Positions 1-8,192 of a DNA stretch of 26,630 bases are shown piece by piece. The stretch comes from CAYNDB01 sp964395915 (GTDB lineage Bacteria; Nitrospinota_A; UBA7883; JAJRTC01): NCBI GenBank assembly GCA_964395915.1, contig CAYNDB010000022.1:1-26630 (forward strand), given 5' to 3'. Below the pieces are notes generated by a model, which saw only the letters and a list, made by a program, of their open reading frames with translations, had not been told where the DNA came from and searched no databases. Within the stretch, counting starts at the first letter, position 1. Each line of letters starts with the position of its first letter. The translations under genes were made by a program, and so were the position numbers.

Positions 1-2
1 CG

Positions 3-146
3 AACCCTGTGAACATGTATGAGGTGCTTATGGGTAACTATTGCGGCCGGTGCCATGGTGGAGTCGCGTTTCCGTTAACAGAGTGCCTGCGTTGTCATAG
101 CGTTCCCCGGAAAGACGTGTCGGTGCCGCATAGATTTGAAGAGTGA
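3..146 (+). CDS. c7-type multiheme cytochrome, 3' end only
   Basis: Open from the left edge of the window to a TGA at 144-146, giving the last 47 residues of a protein. Two heme-binding motifs are visible, CGRCH and CLRCH, about 14 residues apart. The surrounding pattern (GNYCGRCHGG, then ECLRCHS) matches the second and third heme segments of the complete triheme cytochrome that follows, so this is most likely a tandem paralogue of the c(7)-type triheme domain family. The first heme site, signal peptide and start lie outside the window. Such small proteins carry electrons in the periplasm or at the cell surface. The short spacing (18 bp) to the next gene suggests one transcript. Family assignment is good; exact heme number and function are not visible. 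Confidence 0.8.
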   Translation, partial: NPVNMYEVLMGNYCGRCHGGVAFPLTECLRCHSVPRKDVSVPHRFEE

Positions 147-164
147 GGGGAGGTAAAGACAATA

Positions 165-581
165 ATGGGCAAATTGAAAACTAGCTGGCGTAGCATAGCT
201 GGGGGCGTTCTTTTAGCTCTCGCCGTTTCTATTTGTTTATTTTTTTTAACCGCTCCAGACACTGCGGAGGCCGAGCATGGCGATGTTGTCATAAACAGAG
301 TGGCGGATACTGTCGGTATCAGGCCGGTGATTTTCCCGCACTGGTTTCATCGAATCAGATTCCGTTGCAGGGTGTGCCACACGGAGCTTGGATTTATCAT
401 AAAAGCCGGAGCGAACGAGATCACAATGGAAAAAATATTGGATGGAGAATATTGCGGAGCCTGTCACAATGGGAAAATAGCGTGGGGACCTGAGAACTGC
501 GATATGTGCCACTCCGCTATTCCCGGTACGGAGCCCGGTGTGCGGGGCAGCCACAAAACCACCGGTCCGGGCAAATGGTAA
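165..581 (+). CDS. Secreted triheme c7-type cytochrome
   Basis: A 138-residue protein with an N-terminal hydrophobic export signal (about residues 10-30, ending near AEA at 34-36) followed by one c7-type triheme domain. Heme sites are CRVCH (68-72), CGACH (97-101) and CDMCH (112-116). The FPHWFH stretch at 57-62 supplies histidines typical of axial ligands in this family. A purine-rich GGGGAGG lies 12-18 bases before the ATG. The likely role is low-potential electron transfer outside the inner membrane. It is the complete partner of the truncated cytochrome just upstream, and the NHL lipoprotein gene follows 46 bp later in the same direction. Heme number and export are read directly; the redox partner is unknown. 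Confidence 0.88.
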   Translation: MGKLKTSWRSIAGGVLLALAVSICLFFLTAPDTAEAEHGDVVINRVADTVGIRPVIFPHWFHRIRFRCRVCHTELGFIIKAGANEITMEKILDGEYCGACHNGKIAWGPENCDMCHSAIPGTEPGVRGSHKTTGPGKW

Positions 582-627
582 GCGTTACCTTGCTTCAGCG
601 GAATCTTAATTAGAGATTAAGGTTATT

Positions 628-1611
628 ATGTCAATCCGCGCGCTTTTTTATCCAGCCTTTCTGCTAACGATTGCAACTTCCATCATCTCCCTATCCAGCT
701 GTTCTTTTTTTAATGGCGCTTATAACAAGCCTTCCGGTTCCAGGCAGGCTGAAGTTTTGTCATTGTTCGGAGAAGTTATCGGAGACGCGAGCGGCCGCAG
801 AGGTCTGTTTGGAGGTGAGAAAGCAGTATTCGGCAGGCCATTTGTGATGCCTGTGGATGTTGGGGCGAGCGGAGAATATGTATATATAGTCGACGCCGCC
901 AGGAGATCGGTGTACAGGTATAACCGGTTTACGAACCTTTTAACAGAGTTTTCCAGGTTTCCTGTAGACGTGGCCACAAAAATTTTAGTAACTCCCGACA
1001 GCTCTTTTTATTTGACGGACCCACCTCACGGCAGGGTTCTTTATTATGACCGTTTGGGAAAACTTGTGCGAATTATAAAAAACTCGGTTTATTTATCCAA
1101 CCCTGTCGCTATAACTATGGACGAACAAAGCGGGGACATCTTCGTTGCGGACGGGACTTTTAATCATATAGTTGTCTTCAACAGAATTGGAGACGTGATT
1201 CAAACGATTAACCTTCTTGTTGGCAAACGTTTCGACGGCGTGGCGAGTATCGCGGATCTCACGTTCGGGCCGGACGGACTATATCTTGTCGACAAGGTTG
1301 AAAGAGAGATAGTTGTGCTGGACAGAAACGGGAATATGCGATACTCGTTTGGTGAAAAAAGCTTGCGGGAGCCGGTGGCCGTATCTATCGACATCGATGG
1401 AAGGGTTTTTGTGGCCGATCAGGGTGACAATTCGATAAAAGTGTTTTCCGCTGGCAAGCTGGAGTTTGTTTTTGAAGGCTCCGGCCATGCGGGAGGGCGC
1501 TTTATACAGATAGAAGATATGACGCTGTACAACAGATTTTTATACGTTGCCGATGGCTCTGGCGGCAAGACGTTAATATTGTCCGTCAACCCTGCTAGAA
1601 TGAACCGGTAG
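628..1611 (+). CDS. NHL-repeat beta-propeller lipoprotein (first)
   Basis: A 327-residue protein with a lipoprotein signal peptide whose lipobox is LSSC with Cys at 25. The residue after the Cys is Ser, which by the enteric rule would favour the outer membrane. The mature part consists of repeats of about 45 residues with phrases such as 'VAITMDEQSGDIFVADG' and 'VAVSIDIDGRVFVADQGDN', typical of NHL six-bladed propellers. NHL propellers are non-enzymatic docking surfaces, and proteins of this type recur beside multiheme cytochrome genes in metal-reducing and syntrophic bacteria. No heme motif or catalytic site is seen. A role in assembling or anchoring the neighbouring cytochromes is inferred from position. 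Confidence 0.82.
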   Translation: MSIRALFYPAFLLTIATSIISLSSCSFFNGAYNKPSGSRQAEVLSLFGEVIGDASGRRGLFGGEKAVFGRPFVMPVDVGASGEYVYIVDAARRSVYRYNRFTNLLTEFSRFPVDVATKILVTPDSSFYLTDPPHGRVLYYDRLGKLVRIIKNSVYLSNPVAITMDEQSGDIFVADGTFNHIVVFNRIGDVIQTINLLVGKRFDGVASIADLTFGPDGLYLVDKVEREIVVLDRNGNMRYSFGEKSLREPVAVSIDIDGRVFVADQGDNSIKVFSAGKLEFVFEGSGHAGGRFIQIEDMTLYNRFLYVADGSGGKTLILSVNPARMNR

Positions 1612-1654
1612 CGTTTCGACAGTGGAAAGCAAATTTATGAACAAGGGCGAACCG

Positions 1655-2767
1655 ATGAAAAAAAACAGCTATCTCGTAAATAAACGCGCAGGTTTCATGA
1701 GAATTTTTTTCATCGTGATACTCACAGCTTCCGCTTTTGTTTCAGGATGCGCCACTACAAAAGGCGAGCTTAATCTATATACGCCAGATAAAAAATCATT
1801 GTCCAGAGTTTGGCCGGAGGCTCCGGAGAAACCGAGGTTTCGTTATCTTGGGGAGCTTACAGGCGAAGACAACTTTACCCTTGATGACGGAAAAGGGGTA
1901 ACGTTCGGAAAATTTCTATCTGCGATCGCTGGGGCGATCTCCGGCGGCGGGTACGAGCCTGTCACACTTCAGCGTCCACAGTCAGGTATTGTGGACAACG
2001 AAGGAAGGGTGTATGTCACAGATGTAAGCCGACAGGCGATATATGTGTTCGACAACGTTGCAGGCGAGCTTAAGATATGGGACATGGCCAAGCCTACCAT
2101 ATCCTTCTCCGCCCCGATTTCCATTGCCTTTGGCAATACAGGTGAAATTCTTGTGTCGGATGGGGACCTCGGGCTTGTGTCAAGGCTTTCCATGGACGGC
2201 AAGCCTATAGGCGTCATAGGAGAGGGTAAGCTGCAACGCCCAACTGGAATCGCAAGAGATCCTGAAACCGGAATGTTGTATGTGGCGGATACACACGCGC
2301 ATGACATAAAAGTTTTTAACAATTCCGGAAAACTTGAAAAGACAATAGGTAGCCGTGGTAACAAAAACGGTCATTTTAATTTCCCCACTTTCCTTGTTTT
2401 TGAAAAAGACAAGCTTTATGTTTCAGATTCGATGAACGCTAGGGTGCAGATTTTCGATCGGGACGGCAAGTTTATCGGGAAATTCGGGCGCAGGGGTTTG
2501 TATCTGGGAGAGTTTACCCACCCGAAAGGAATCGCCGTTGACGGAGATGGCAATATCTATGTTGTTGAATCGTATCACGATCATCTGTTGGTTTTCGACA
2601 AGGATGGACAGTTCCTTTTACCTTTGGGCGGCTCTGGCGCTGGAGTAGGAATGTTTTATCTTCCTGCAGGCGTCTGGATCGATAACCGCAACAGGGTTTA
2701 TGTGGCGGACATGTTTAACAGGCGTGTAGTGGTGTTTCAATATCTCGGTTCTGGCGCCAAGCGATAA
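1655..2767 (+). CDS. NHL-repeat beta-propeller lipoprotein (second)
   Basis: A 370-residue lipoprotein when read from the ATG at 1655, chosen because an AAGGG lies 7 bases upstream and the protein then begins MKKN with a normal signal peptide. In-frame GTG 1622 and ATG 1637 are alternatives. The lipobox is VSGC with Cys at 32. A short leader domain with WPEAPEKPRFRYLGEL precedes the propeller; a Trp-Pro-rich leader like this is common in NHL proteins of cytochrome clusters. NHL repeats follow, for example 'GIAVDGDGNIYVVES' and 'GVWIDNRNRVYVADM'. It differs clearly from the first NHL lipoprotein, so the pair is not a recent duplication. It probably scaffolds or escorts the 11-heme cytochrome encoded 99 bp downstream (inference). 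Confidence 0.82.
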   Translation: MKKNSYLVNKRAGFMRIFFIVILTASAFVSGCATTKGELNLYTPDKKSLSRVWPEAPEKPRFRYLGELTGEDNFTLDDGKGVTFGKFLSAIAGAISGGGYEPVTLQRPQSGIVDNEGRVYVTDVSRQAIYVFDNVAGELKIWDMAKPTISFSAPISIAFGNTGEILVSDGDLGLVSRLSMDGKPIGVIGEGKLQRPTGIARDPETGMLYVADTHAHDIKVFNNSGKLEKTIGSRGNKNGHFNFPTFLVFEKDKLYVSDSMNARVQIFDRDGKFIGKFGRRGLYLGEFTHPKGIAVDGDGNIYVVESYHDHLLVFDKDGQFLLPLGGSGAGVGMFYLPAGVWIDNRNRVYVADMFNRRVVVFQYLGSGAKR

Positions 2768-2866
2768 CAACTTGAAAAGTGTTATGTTTTGTTGCCTTTA
2801 TAGCTCGTCAATTGATATAATAAACGGGAGTACGGGGCTACAATTTAACCAGACAAAACTATTCCA

Positions 2867-5335
2867 ATGTTGCGCGGATTTCTATTAATAACTCTTTTTT
2901 TATTGGTAATTTACGCCGGAGTTGCGGATGCGGCCAGAATCTCTAATATCCGTGGCACAAAGCATAATCTTTCTTCCAGCGGTAGCGGTACTGTAAAGTC
3001 TGTTAATGAAAACGAAGTATGTGTTTTTTGCCATACGCCGCATGCCGCCACAAACGCTCCGCCGACACCTTTGTGGAACCGTCAGCTTTCCGGTAATATC
3101 TACACCCCATACGCGTCATCGTCACTGGACGCTACCGGGTTGGGAGAGCCTGATGGCAGTTCCAAGCTTTGTTTATCGTGCCACGACGGCACAATGGCCA
3201 TAGGCGCCGTAAATGTTTTAAACGGCGCGTTGACTGACCAGGACCCCGCTACAGAGGATATTCAAATGCAGGGGACGTCTGGAGACGGCACGATGCCGAC
3301 CGGGTCTGGCGAGCTAACAGGCTTTACAAGGAAGCTTGGCACAGACCTTACTAACGATCATCCGATATCGTTTACATACGACAACGCGCTGGCGGACGCC
3401 GATGGCGAACTGAGGAGGCCGGGCGACGTATCGCATATAGACAACAGGCAGGCGGGAGTTCAACCGAAGCCGATCGTTCCACTGGAGAACAATCGCTTGC
3501 AATGTGTGAGTTGTCACGATCCGCATATTACGGACGATAGCGGCGAGGATATAAAATTTTTGAGGCTGAACAGAACTCAGAAATCACCTCCTGGCGGAGG
3601 CGGTTTTGACCAGGCCAACGACATAATATGTCTTGCCTGTCATGACAAGCTTGGACAGGCGTGGTCTCTTTCCGCTCACGCCAATCCGAATGTGGGGGAT
3701 GAGCGGTATAGTAGCGCGGCAGCCACGCTACGCGACTTTCCGGCAAATATAAGAGTGTGGGAGGCGGCGTGCCTTAATTGCCACGATACACATACTGTGC
3801 AAGGGTCAAGGCGTCTTTTACGTGAGGGGACGGACAGCACGGCAAGTCCCAAAAGCGGAGGCCAGTCCGCTATCGAGGAGACATGCTATCAATGCCATTC
3901 CGCCTCAGGGGAAAGTATTCTTCAAAGCGTCGCAAACGTCCCGAATATAAAAGACGATTTTAATATTCCAGGTGGCACGCGTATGCCGATATCGAACACG
4001 GACCAGCCATCCGGGTATGAGGTGCACGACATCACGACGGCCGATTTCGAGGAGAGCCCTACAAACCTTGGCAAGGGAGGAACCGGTAACCGTCATGTGG
4101 AGTGTACGGACTGTCACAACCCGCACCGTGTGATAAAAAACCGCAATTTTAACGACAACCCCAACGTTTCCGATACGGCCGGAACACATAATCATGCGGC
4201 GCCACATTCAAACATAGCCTCCGGAGTGTTGCGTGGAGCCTTTGGCGTGGACCCGACATATCCGACAAATTATTATTCCGATGATCGGTTCATGACCGCT
4301 CCGACGAACTTTAATATCAAAAAGGGCGATGGCGGGGCAGGGGCCAGCTCCAATGTGAATAACACATATCTTACACGGGAATATCAGCTCTGTTTAAAGT
4401 GCCATTCAAACTTTGCCTATAACGTGCCGCCCGCCATGGGGTACGCAGGCTACAATGTCGGAACGCCGTCCAGCACAAATTCCCTGACTCAGTATACGAA
4501 CCAGGCGATGGAATACAGAACCCCGTTAGGTCACAAGGGCGAGGGAACGTCGTCTTCAGACCCTGGTGTGGCATCCGCTTACAGGACTAATAACCACAGG
4601 GCGTGGCATCCGGTGGTGGATGATACAGGGCGCACAGAGTCGGTGCGCGGCGGTATTTCATCAAGCATATTTCATGCGCCATGGAGTGGAGCCATTGGAG
4701 CGCAGACCATGTATTGCACTGACTGTCACGGCTCCACAACAACCGAAGGATCGGTGGTTCCTTCTGGTGGCGAGGATGGCAGGCCCTGGGGGCCGCACGG
4801 GTCGGAAAACTTCTTTCTCCTGAAGGGAACGTGGAATAACGAAACAGGCACCGGCTCCCAATCGACCGGACTTTGCTTTAAATGTCACAATTATAATGAT
4901 TACGCCAACCCGAATAATGGTTCGCCGGGGGTTAGTGGCTTTCGTACCTCTGGTGGTGGTGGAGGCATGGGTGGTGGAGGCATGTGTATGATGGGGGGGT
5001 GTTGCACAACTACAAACCTGCATATATTCCACGCCGGCAGGATAGGCCGCCTCGAATGTACATGGTGTCATGTGGCTGTGCCGCACGGCTGGAAAAACAA
5101 GATGTTTCTTGTCAATCGCAAAGACCTGGGCCCGGAGGCAGGGTTTGGCAGTGTAGGCAACGTCGACCCGACATTCAACAGCGGCAGCTCGGCGGCGTAT
5201 ACGAAGGAGCCTTATTACATACAGGCGAAATTGGGGATCAGTTCCACATACGGGTTCGCCACGAGCGGAAACTGGACCCCGAACAACTGTAGCGGCGTGA
5301 TGTGGATGATGAGCAACTGCAGCAACCCGCCTTGA
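2867..5335 (+). CDS. Large secreted 11-heme c-type cytochrome
   Basis: An 822-residue protein with a cleavable signal peptide (hydrophobic 3-17, ending near ADA at about 20-22). I count eleven CXXCH sites starting at residues 52, 102, 213, 255, 302, 340, 413, 509, 617, 670 and 731, matching the cytochrome c3 / doubled-CXXCH class. Long heme-free Gly/Ser/Thr/Asn-rich segments separate the sites, as in extracellular cytochromes such as the OmcS/OmcE class; I cannot prove homology to those. A Gly/Met-rich segment around 695-712 contains a Cys-Met-Met-Gly-Gly-Cys-Cys cluster, and the C-terminus carries two further non-heme Cys bracketing a Met/Trp stretch. It sits between NHL lipoproteins and its own resB-ccsA maturation genes. 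Likely the main electron conduit of the locus. The ATG has no strong ribosome site, but the signal peptide fixes the start region. Confidence 0.85.
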   Translation: MLRGFLLITLFLLVIYAGVADAARISNIRGTKHNLSSSGSGTVKSVNENEVCVFCHTPHAATNAPPTPLWNRQLSGNIYTPYASSSLDATGLGEPDGSSKLCLSCHDGTMAIGAVNVLNGALTDQDPATEDIQMQGTSGDGTMPTGSGELTGFTRKLGTDLTNDHPISFTYDNALADADGELRRPGDVSHIDNRQAGVQPKPIVPLENNRLQCVSCHDPHITDDSGEDIKFLRLNRTQKSPPGGGGFDQANDIICLACHDKLGQAWSLSAHANPNVGDERYSSAAATLRDFPANIRVWEAACLNCHDTHTVQGSRRLLREGTDSTASPKSGGQSAIEETCYQCHSASGESILQSVANVPNIKDDFNIPGGTRMPISNTDQPSGYEVHDITTADFEESPTNLGKGGTGNRHVECTDCHNPHRVIKNRNFNDNPNVSDTAGTHNHAAPHSNIASGVLRGAFGVDPTYPTNYYSDDRFMTAPTNFNIKKGDGGAGASSNVNNTYLTREYQLCLKCHSNFAYNVPPAMGYAGYNVGTPSSTNSLTQYTNQAMEYRTPLGHKGEGTSSSDPGVASAYRTNNHRAWHPVVDDTGRTESVRGGISSSIFHAPWSGAIGAQTMYCTDCHGSTTTEGSVVPSGGEDGRPWGPHGSENFFLLKGTWNNETGTGSQSTGLCFKCHNYNDYANPNNGSPGVSGFRTSGGGGGMGGGGMCMMGGCCTTTNLHIFHAGRIGRLECTWCHVAVPHGWKNKMFLVNRKDLGPEAGFGSVGNVDPTFNSGSSAAYTKEPYYIQAKLGISSTYGFATSGNWTPNNCSGVMWMMSNCSNPP

Positions 5336-5382
5336 TGCGCGCAGTTGCATGGCGCTCTTTTTGATCTTAAACTTTGACTGAT

Positions 5383-6375
5383 ATGTTCTCCCGGATAGAG
5401 CGATTCGCTTCTCTTAAAATAACTCTTTTTGCCATAGTTTTATTCGCCGCCGGTATTTTATGGGCTTACAATTCCGGGGCTTCGGCCACATGGGCTATAT
5501 CCGCCCCTCTCTTCCTTTTGACGATAAACCTTATAGCCGCCGTAATCACGAACGAGGCTTTTTACAGACGGTTGTCGTTGCTGGTATTTCATATAGCCCT
5601 TGTGCTGGTTGTGGCGCTCGTCGCCGTATCCCGTCTTACATCTCTAAACGGTGAGGTGGAGGTGACGGAAGGGACGCAGATGCGCCCGGAATCGGTGGGG
5701 TATATCAGCGGGCCGTGGCATAGATGGAAGCTTAACGAGATAGTTTTCGTCAATAACGGTTTCACCATAGATTACGCGGAAGGGCTGCAGCGGGGGAAAA
5801 CGCGCAACAAGGTAAGCTGGGTAGACGACGCGGGGGAAGCGAGGACAATGGTGATAGGTGACCAGCATTCCCTGTATATCAAAGGCTATCGTTTCTATAC
5901 CACGTCGAATAAAGGGTTCGCTCCGGTGTTCACCTGGATTCCGGCTGACGGCTCGCAGCCCTTGACAGGGTCTGTGCATCTGCCAAGCTATCCGCTCAAC
6001 GAAACAGGGCAGGCGAAGGAGTGGGAGATACCTGGATACAAGATAAAAGTGTGGACGATGCTTATGCTCGACGAGGCGGTTGTTGACCCTGGCAAGGCGT
6101 CCGTTTTTAAAAAACCGGAAAAGAGCCATGCGTTTGTAAGAGTGGGGGAGGATACGATGAAGATGGGGCTCGGAGATAAATTTAATCTTCCTGGGGGTGT
6201 TCTGGTATATAAAGAGCTACGGACATGGATGGGATACAGAATATTCAGCGATTGGACGTTGCCATGGCTTATCGCGGCCAGTGTTGTAGCTGTATTAAGC
6301 GTGTCCTGGTATTTTGTGGAAAAATTTATGAGCTCCCCATGGCTTAGCGAGGAAACGAGCGAAAATGAACTTTGA
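5383..6375 (+). CDS. resB: ResB-family cytochrome c biogenesis protein
   Basis: About 330 residues from ATG 5383; an in-frame TTG at 5374 would add three. The layout is that of ResB/Ccs1: membrane segments near the N-terminus (about 12-30, 35-50 and 65-85), a long extracytoplasmic domain, and a last membrane segment near 290-310 after a WTLPW turn. In System II maturation ResB forms the heme exporter and cytochrome c synthetase together with CcsA, joining heme to CXXCH cysteines outside the inner membrane. It overlaps the start of ccsA by 11 bases, so the two are translationally coupled. It is among the shorter members of its family. Placement right behind an 11-heme gene suggests maturation dedicated to this locus (inference). 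Confidence 0.85.
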   Translation: MFSRIERFASLKITLFAIVLFAAGILWAYNSGASATWAISAPLFLLTINLIAAVITNEAFYRRLSLLVFHIALVLVVALVAVSRLTSLNGEVEVTEGTQMRPESVGYISGPWHRWKLNEIVFVNNGFTIDYAEGLQRGKTRNKVSWVDDAGEARTMVIGDQHSLYIKGYRFYTTSNKGFAPVFTWIPADGSQPLTGSVHLPSYPLNETGQAKEWEIPGYKIKVWTMLMLDEAVVDPGKASVFKKPEKSHAFVRVGEDTMKMGLGDKFNLPGGVLVYKELRTWMGYRIFSDWTLPWLIAASVVAVLSVSWYFVEKFMSSPWLSEETSENEL

Positions 6376-7177
6376 ACTGGAAATTTTATGGGCCGCCCTG
6401 GTGATCTATGTGATAGCCGGGACTGTGGCTATCATCGGTGTTGTATTAAGGAAACATCCGGACAAGGTTTTCATGTTCCTCATGACCATGGCCCTCGCGT
6501 TGCATGGCGTCGCCATAGGGCTTCGGTGGGACAGGATGGGGTTTGGGCCATTTATCACCATGTTCGATATTTTGTCTAGCAACGTTTTCAGTCTGCTTTT
6601 AATTTTTACAGTCGCGTATTGGCGTTTCAAGCCGATCAGGCCTATATCGGCTGTCGTGTTGCCGGTAATGTTCGTCATGATGGGATGGCTGTTAGTGGTC
6701 GACCCGGCCGATGGTCATTTCCCCCCAACGTACGACACGATCTGGCTGTACATACATATAGGGTTCGGTAAAATTTTCCTCGGCGCTGTATTAGTGGCTG
6801 TTGGCATGTCGCTTGTGATACTTTTACGCGGGTGTGGTATTGGCGTATCGAGGCTGTCGTCATTGCCAAACGATAGCAGTCTTGACGAACTTTCTTTCAG
6901 GTTTCTCGCCATCGGATTTATCTTCGACGCGTTAATGCTTATCGCCGGAGCGATATGGGCGCAAGACGCATGGGGCAGGTATTGGGCATGGGATCCGCTG
7001 GAGACATGGTCGTTTATCACGTGGCTTGCCGTCGCGTTTGCGTTGCACACAAGGATCACGCTGAAGCCTTCACCCAAGGTGGGCGCGGTATTGGTTCTTG
7101 TGGTTTTTGCGTTGGCATATATGACGTTTTTCGGGGCGCCGTTCATAACCGAGAGGCCTCACCAGGGGGTGGTGTGA
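6365..7177 (+). CDS. ccsA: CcsA/ResC heme-handling membrane protein
   Basis: A 270-residue polytopic protein with about eight membrane segments. The heme-handling WWD signature is clear (WGRYWAWDPLETW, residues 203-215). Candidate heme-ligand histidines flank it at 131 (in LYIHIG) and 228 (in FALHTR), as expected for the CcsA/CcmC/CcmF superfamily. Its size and pairing with ResB identify the System II partner CcsA rather than CcmC or CcmF. The protein presents heme at the periplasmic face for covalent attachment to apocytochromes. The gene overlaps resB by 11 bases, and its TGA is two bases before the ATG of the next gene, giving a tightly coupled resB-ccsA-TPR unit. Confidence 0.9.
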   Translation: MNFELEILWAALVIYVIAGTVAIIGVVLRKHPDKVFMFLMTMALALHGVAIGLRWDRMGFGPFITMFDILSSNVFSLLLIFTVAYWRFKPIRPISAVVLPVMFVMMGWLLVVDPADGHFPPTYDTIWLYIHIGFGKIFLGAVLVAVGMSLVILLRGCGIGVSRLSSLPNDSSLDELSFRFLAIGFIFDALMLIAGAIWAQDAWGRYWAWDPLETWSFITWLAVAFALHTRITLKPSPKVGAVLVLVVFALAYMTFFGAPFITERPHQGVV

Positions 7178-7179
7178 CG

Positions 7180-7752
7180 ATGGACAAGCGTCTTGCCGCT
7201 TTTGCTTTTGCGGTCATAAGCGTTATGGCTCTTGGATTAATTATCTACTTCGCCCCAAACATGAATCAGGGGCAGGCGATATCAGACGTTCCAAACATAA
7301 AAGCTCCCGACCCCAAATTTGCGGTCCATATGGATTCCGCCATCAAAAAGGAAGTGGACACCCGTTTTAAGCAGGCGGTGGTGATGCTTCACGCTAAAAA
7401 ATATGATCATGCGATAACCGCTTTGAGCAGAACGCTCAAGCTGGCGCCGAAAATGCCCGAGGCTCATGTGAACATGGGTTTTGCGCTTATAGGGCTTGGA
7501 GAATATAAATCCGCCGCCGACCATTTTAACACCGCGATTAACCTGCGCCCAGGTCAGGTCAACGCCTATTATGGCCTCTCACTTTCTTTTAAGGAGCTTG
7601 GTAACATCGACGGCGCGGTAGGAGCGATGCGCACATACATCCATCTGGCGCCATCAGGCGACCCGTATGTGGGGAAAGCAAGAGCGCTGTTGACAGAGCT
7701 TGAGGTGGGATTGGCGGAGGAGAGAAGAAAGTTTCAGGAAGGCATGAGATAA
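7180..7752 (+). CDS. Membrane-anchored TPR protein
   Basis: 190 residues from ATG 7180, with AGGGGG about 10 bases upstream. This ATG was chosen because the longer reading frame runs back through ccsA in a different frame and is not coding there. An N-terminal membrane anchor (about 5-25) is followed by a linker and at least three tetratricopeptide repeats, for example 'AITALSRTLKLAPKMPEAHVNMGFALIGLGEY'-type helices (about residues 60-160, shown here only in part as a pattern). TPR proteins next to cytochrome maturation genes, such as CcmH/CcmI, hold apocytochrome for heme attachment; a similar chaperone role here is inference. It is the last gene before a probable terminator. Confidence 0.82.
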   Translation: MDKRLAAFAFAVISVMALGLIIYFAPNMNQGQAISDVPNIKAPDPKFAVHMDSAIKKEVDTRFKQAVVMLHAKKYDHAITALSRTLKLAPKMPEAHVNMGFALIGLGEYKSAADHFNTAINLRPGQVNAYYGLSLSFKELGNIDGAVGAMRTYIHLAPSGDPYVGKARALLTELEVGLAEERRKFQEGMR

Positions 7753-7813
7753 AAGCCGGATTAGCGGTTTATCGGGCTTATGTTGATTTTCCGCGGGAAA
7801 ACCGGCTTTTTTT
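7751..7813 (+). terminator. Probable intrinsic terminator of the cytochrome / resB-ccsA operon
   Basis: AAAAGCCGG (7751-7759) is complementary to CCGGCTTTT (7802-7810), and the second arm runs into a stretch of seven T. The loop is long (42 bases) but contains a second small palindrome, TTTTCCGCGGGAAAA (7787-7801), that would shorten it. It begins inside the stop codon of the TPR gene. Confidence 0.6.
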
Positions 7814-8192
7814 CGCACAACCCTATATGCCCGATAGGCTGCGGCATACCCAAATATCAGGAAAATAGCGCAGGAAAATCTCAATAGCGAGAAATTAATA
7901 TCATATTTTTCCCAAAACTGAGACTCAGAACGCTCTATTTGTGTCGTCAGCAAAGCGCGCCTATATCAATTCTTTTAAATTTAGTCCAATAATGCGGCAA
8001 GCCGTCTATTTTTTTTCAGCTTTAATACACATGCAGAGCCTGCAAAACGCCTGTTAGGTAGGTATATAGCCAGTAAAATGGTTTTTTGGGAAAATAAAAA
8101 TGTAATTATTAGTGACAGTTTCGGCACGATAAATGAAAGCTAATAGTAAGGAGAATAGATTTCTGAACCAAAAAATTTAGCATTTAACAGTA
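7814..8192. other. AT-rich intergenic region before the PAS gene
   Basis: No reading frame here looks coding on either strand. Sequence is AT-rich. A GGCACG at 8123-8128 recalls the -24 half of a sigma-54 promoter, but the -12 GC is missing. AAGGAG at 8148-8153 looks like a ribosome site but is 39 bases from the ATG at 8193, and the frame between them is closed by TAG at 8178. The region probably carries the promoter of the PAS gene, which I cannot place. Confidence 0.4.

Noticed and set aside
4661..5350. Long minus-strand open frame of 229 codons opposite the 11-heme cytochrome
   Set aside because: It is antisense to a region with clear CXXCH coding and has a composition typical of a shadow frame.
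6955..7179. Extension of the TPR protein upstream into ccsA
   Set aside because: This part is in another frame inside the conserved WWD region of ccsA; ATG 7180 has a ribosome site and gives a normal membrane anchor.
8123..8136. GGCACG as a -24 element of a sigma-54 promoter
   Set aside because: The required GC at the -12 position is GA here, and the rest of the -12 consensus is missing.
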